A stretch of 10,141 bases of DNA from Gammaproteobacteria bacterium (GTDB lineage Bacteria; Pseudomonadota; Gammaproteobacteria; Arenicellales; Poriferihabitantaceae): NCBI GenBank assembly GCA_009839585.1, contig VXPI01000262.1, forward strand, positions 1 to 10,141, given 5' to 3'. Both the position numbers and the translations under genes were made by a program. The notes below the pieces were generated by a model, which was not told where the DNA came from, made no database searches, and saw nothing but the letters and a program-made list of their open reading frames with translations. Numbering within the stretch: position 1 is the stretch's first letter; every line of letters starts with the position of its first letter. Positions 7,201-10,141 of this stretch are shown here, piece after piece.

Positions 7201-8585
7201 GAAAAAATCTTGCCCGGATTCATTATCGAATGCGGATCCAGGGCCTGCTTAATCATCTGCATTGGCTTGACCGCATCTCCATGCTCGGCTTTCAGAAAGC
7301 CGAGCTTCCCATATCCAATACCATGCTCTCCCGTGCATGTTCCTTCCAGCTCAAGGGCACGGCAAACCATCCGGGTATGCAAGGCTTCTGCTGCCTGCAC
7401 CTCCTCCGGGTTTTCATGGTCAACCAGCAGTAATAGATGGAAGTTTCCATCTCCAACGTGTCCGACGATCGGAGCCAATATACCCGACTCATCAATATCT
7501 CTTCGGGTCTCGTTGATACATTCCGCAAGACTGGATACTGGCACACAAACATCTGTTGCCCAGATCTTTCCATCCGGACGAAGTTGCTTGGTTGCATAAG
7601 CGACATCATGCCTTGCTCTCCACATCCGGTTCCGTTCTTCGGTGGTCTCTGCCCAAACAAACCCATTTCCCCCATTTTCCATAGCGATTTCGCTGGTCAG
7701 TTCCACCTGCTCCTTGACGCCCAGTTCTGAACCATGAAATTCAAAGAACAGGGTAGGTGCAACTTCAAAGTCTGTTTTGGAATATTGATTCACGGCACGG
7801 ACTGTATGCTCATCCAGTAGCTCGACCCTGGACACGGGGATTCCATATTTATGCATGTCAATCACTGAGTTGACCGCACCTTCCATTGTCTGAAAAGTAC
7901 AGGATGCCGAAAGAATCGATTCCGGGATAGGATAAAGCTTGATCGTCAACTCGGTGAATACACCCAGTGTTCCTTCTGATCCGATCATCAATCGGGTCAG
8001 GTCGTAGCCTGCTGCTGACTTGGGTGCACGCCTTGCTGTCCGAATCAGGCTTCCATCAGCCATGACGACTTCAATATTGACTACATTCTCTCGCATGGAA
8101 CCATAGAGAACTGCATTGGTTCCAGAGGCTCGGGTGGCCACCATTCCGCCGATTGTTGCATTGGCCCCGGGATCGATCGGAAAGAATAAACCGGTGCCTT
8201 TGAGATAATCGTTGAGCTGTCGTCGTGTTACCCCCGGTCCAACTACCGCATGAAAATCATCCTGGTGAATCTTGATGATACTGTTCATCCTTGCCGTATC
8301 AATGCAAACACCACCCTGTACAGCCAGGCAATTTCCTTCGAGAGAGGTGCCCGCACCGCGAGGAACAACCGGTATTCCGTGTTCTGCACACCAGCGGACA
8401 ATTTGCTGTATCTCTTCAGCGGATTCCGGTTGGACAACCGCATGGGGGCTTTGCGCTACATGGAAAGACTCATCCTTGCGGTATGGCTCTCTTCCGGATT
8501 CGGAAGTAATTACCCTGTCACCGGAAATTTCCGATAATTCTGCGACCAGGGCTTTTGTATCAATATCAGGTATTGGTAGATTCAT
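7197..8585 (-). CDS. FAD-linked oxidase, D-lactate dehydrogenase/GlcD family
   Basis: Proteins of this family (FAD_binding_4 plus FAD-oxidase_C) oxidise D-2-hydroxy acids such as D-lactate or glycolate and pass electrons to a quinone or cytochrome. The protein has 462 residues, typical length. The FAD domain has VVPRGAGTSLEGN (73-85), FPIDPGANATIGGMVATRAS (135-154), SAAGYDLTRLMIGSEGTLGV and TIKLYP. The C-terminal domain has VELLDE, GHVGDGNFHLLLLVDHENP, GTCTGEHGIGYGK and the final NPGKIFS. The histidines in HVGDGNFH and GEHGIG are the usual metal or substrate ligands. It resembles mitochondrial-type D-lactate dehydrogenase (LDHD) more than a GlcD subunit, because no glcE or glcF lies next to it. 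The substrate is therefore inferred. It is 47 bp downstream of the glutaredoxin-like gene and overlaps alkB by 4 bp. No signal peptide or membrane segment is seen, and no Shine-Dalgarno precedes the ATG. Confidence 0.88.
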   Translation of the reverse strand: MNLPIPDIDTKALVAELSEISGDRVITSESGREPYRKDESFHVAQSPHAVVQPESAEEIQQIVRWCAEHGIPVVPRGAGTSLEGNCLAVQGGVCIDTARMNSIIKIHQDDFHAVVGPGVTRRQLNDYLKGTGLFFPIDPGANATIGGMVATRASGTNAVLYGSMRENVVNIEVVMADGSLIRTARRAPKSAAGYDLTRLMIGSEGTLGVFTELTIKLYPIPESILSASCTFQTMEGAVNSVIDMHKYGIPVSRVELLDEHTVRAVNQYSKTDFEVAPTLFFEFHGSELGVKEQVELTSEIAMENGGNGFVWAETTEERNRMWRARHDVAYATKQLRPDGKIWATDVCVPVSSLAECINETRRDIDESGILAPIVGHVGDGNFHLLLLVDHENPEEVQAAEALHTRMVCRALELEGTCTGEHGIGYGKLGFLKAEHGDAVKPMQMIKQALDPHSIMNPGKIFS

Positions 8586-8632
8586 TGTGCTGTTTGGTGT
8601 TTTTTCGATTCACTCGCCGAAGCGGTTTCCTG

Positions 8633-8896
8633 TCAATCTTGTCCTGATTCAATATCAAGAGCTTGACACAAGGCAGACTCATCAAGGAAAAAATGACAAA
8701 CTACTTGATTGTTAACCATGACAACCGGTATTTGTTCAGAGTACTGATCATACCACTCTGTGCTATCCATTATGTCCCTTGGCTGCAAACAAACCTGTCC
8801 CTCAAGACCGCGGTCTCGAATGAATGACTCTAATTCTGCAAGTACCTGATCGCATAAGCCACAGTCTTCCTTGTGAAACAGGACGATATCGATCAT
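8633..8896 (-). CDS. Small glutaredoxin-like protein (DUF836 type)
   Basis: The protein has 87 residues with a thioredoxin-like fold signature. It begins with the strand IDIVLFHKEDCGLCDQVL (residues 2-19), carrying a CxxC pair at Cys12 and Cys15. A helix, then a strand ending in DIMDS, follow. The cis-proline segment QIPVVMVNNQVV spans about 55-66 (Pro57). This fits the glutaredoxin-like DUF836 family, whose physiological partner is generally unknown; a dithiol redox role is inferred. Two further cysteines (36 and 67) are outside the motif. The gene lies 19 nt after the ligA stop and 47 bp before the FAD-linked oxidase, so it is probably part of the same transcript. The ATG at 8896 lacks a recognisable Shine-Dalgarno but directly precedes the first strand of the fold. 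Confidence 0.85.
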   Translation of the reverse strand: MIDIVLFHKEDCGLCDQVLAELESFIRDRGLEGQVCLQPRDIMDSTEWYDQYSEQIPVVMVNNQVVCHFFLDESALCQALDIESGQD

Positions 8897-8915
8897 GGTT
8901 TGGTAACCAACGAGA

Positions 8916-10141
<1,226 letters not shown>

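Overview
The window looks like chromosomal DNA of a gammaproteobacterium. The LigA, AroG-type DAHP synthase, TrxB and YdaL/SmrA-like proteins fit that group. The single-domain, reverse-type ATP sulfurylase (Sat) resembles those of sulfur-oxidising bacteria and their symbionts. That lifestyle is an inference, because no aprAB, dsr or sox gene is in view.

Layout: (1) Bases 1-628 hold the 3' part of a GC-rich, decayed IS5-family transposase on the + strand; its left end is off-window. (2) Bases 676-2464 hold a complete hipBA toxin-antitoxin module on the - strand: hipB, hipA, a strong sigma-70-type promoter, and three matching palindromes at exact 49-bp spacing that I read as HipB operators. (3) Bases 2465-2752 hold no convincing gene, only a small perfect inverted repeat. 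(4) Bases 2753-6589 are a + strand run: DAHP synthase (aroG type), ATP sulfurylase (sat), thioredoxin reductase (trxB) and an Smr-domain protein. The first two share an ATGA overlap and the last two are 3 nt apart. (5) Bases 6598-10141 are a convergent - strand run, read from high to low coordinates: ligA (C-terminal part only), a small CGLC glutaredoxin-like protein, an FAD-linked D-lactate dehydrogenase/GlcD-family oxidase, and an AlkB-type dioxygenase. The last two share another ATGA overlap.

How the genes work together: AroG opens aromatic amino acid synthesis; Sat interconverts sulfate/ATP with APS/PPi; TrxB supplies reduced thioredoxin; the Smr protein is a probable nuclease. The - strand run mixes DNA repair (LigA, AlkB) with redox proteins. 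HipBA is a self-contained stress/persistence module between the IS remnant and the biosynthetic operon. The most distinctive signal is the evenly spaced hipBA operator array that brackets the core promoter. No CRISPR array, rRNA or tRNA was recognised.
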